31,857 nucleotides of DNA from Conidiobolus incongruus B7586 (Eukaryota; Entomophthoromycota; Entomophthoromycetes; Entomophthorales; Conidiobolaceae): NCBI GenBank assembly GCA_000697335.1, contig JNEM01006027.1, positions 1-31,857 of the forward strand, read 5' to 3'. How positions within the stretch are numbered: the stretch's first letter is position 1; every line of letters begins with the position of its first letter. Below the pieces are notes generated by a model that had not been told where the DNA came from, ran no database searches, and saw only the letters and a list, made by a program, of their open reading frames with translations. Position numbers and translations under genes: made by a program. This document shows, piece after piece, positions 31,849 to 31,857 of the stretch.

Positions 31849-31857
31849 CTGTGAATA

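Noticed and set aside
1-31857. CRISPR arrays, operons, Shine-Dalgarno sites, phage-like clusters
   Set aside because: Spliced genes, eukaryotic tRNAs and nuclear housekeeping families show eukaryotic DNA; no regularly spaced repeats were seen.

Overview
This window looks like nuclear DNA of a fungus. The evidence is intergenic DNA of very low GC, many introns of 45-60 nt with GTA-rich donors and TAG/CAG acceptors, standard stop codons at expected protein ends (Hsp10, Arg-tRNA synthetase, TOR, beta-tubulin), a fungal-type initiator tRNA, and a PH-domain protein of the Spo71/Mug56 sort. The AT-rich, intron-rich style suggests an early-diverging lineage such as an entomophthoralean (Conidiobolus-like) fungus, but that placement is inference.

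Layout. 1-369: 3' end of cytosolic arginyl-tRNA synthetase (+). 1082-1390: mitochondrial chaperonin Hsp10 (+), with heat-shock-element-like boxes upstream. 2885-5580: two-exon PH-domain protein (+). 6036-14277: complete TOR kinase on the minus strand. I could assemble it into 23 exons, 7086 coding nt and 2361 residues, with every splice phase consistent. 14881-15582: a decayed thymine/uracil-DNA glycosylase gene (-). About 15660-16110: a GC-rich island of unknown origin. 16606-17198: five-exon Mzm1/LYRM7 complex III assembly factor (+). 18077-18939: three-exon cyclophilin with an unusual insert (+). 19219-19290: tRNA-Val(UAC) (-). 20155-22670: six-exon DNA ligase I (+), whose 20-nt first exon completes a PIP box. 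23078-24784: eight-exon SprT/GCNA-like metalloprotease (-). 25664-25735: initiator tRNA-Met (+). 26801-27110: mariner transposase relic (+). 27288-29130: ten-exon ELM1-family protein with a probable mitochondrial presequence (-). 31718-31848: last coding exon of beta-tubulin (-), cut by the window edge.

These are mostly housekeeping genes and do not form one pathway or cluster. There are loose themes: mitochondria (Hsp10, Mzm1, ELM1-like), DNA replication and repair (ligase I, SprT-like protease, dead TDG), and growth control (TOR).

I saw no clear undescribed multi-gene system. The most noteworthy points are the single-frame but stop-riddled TDG relic, the GC-rich island beside it, two apparent GC-AG introns, tiny exons carrying key motifs (TOR FATC tail, ligase PIP box), and a SprT/GCNA-like protein with two SUMO-interaction-like motifs but no visible C-terminal zinc ribbon.
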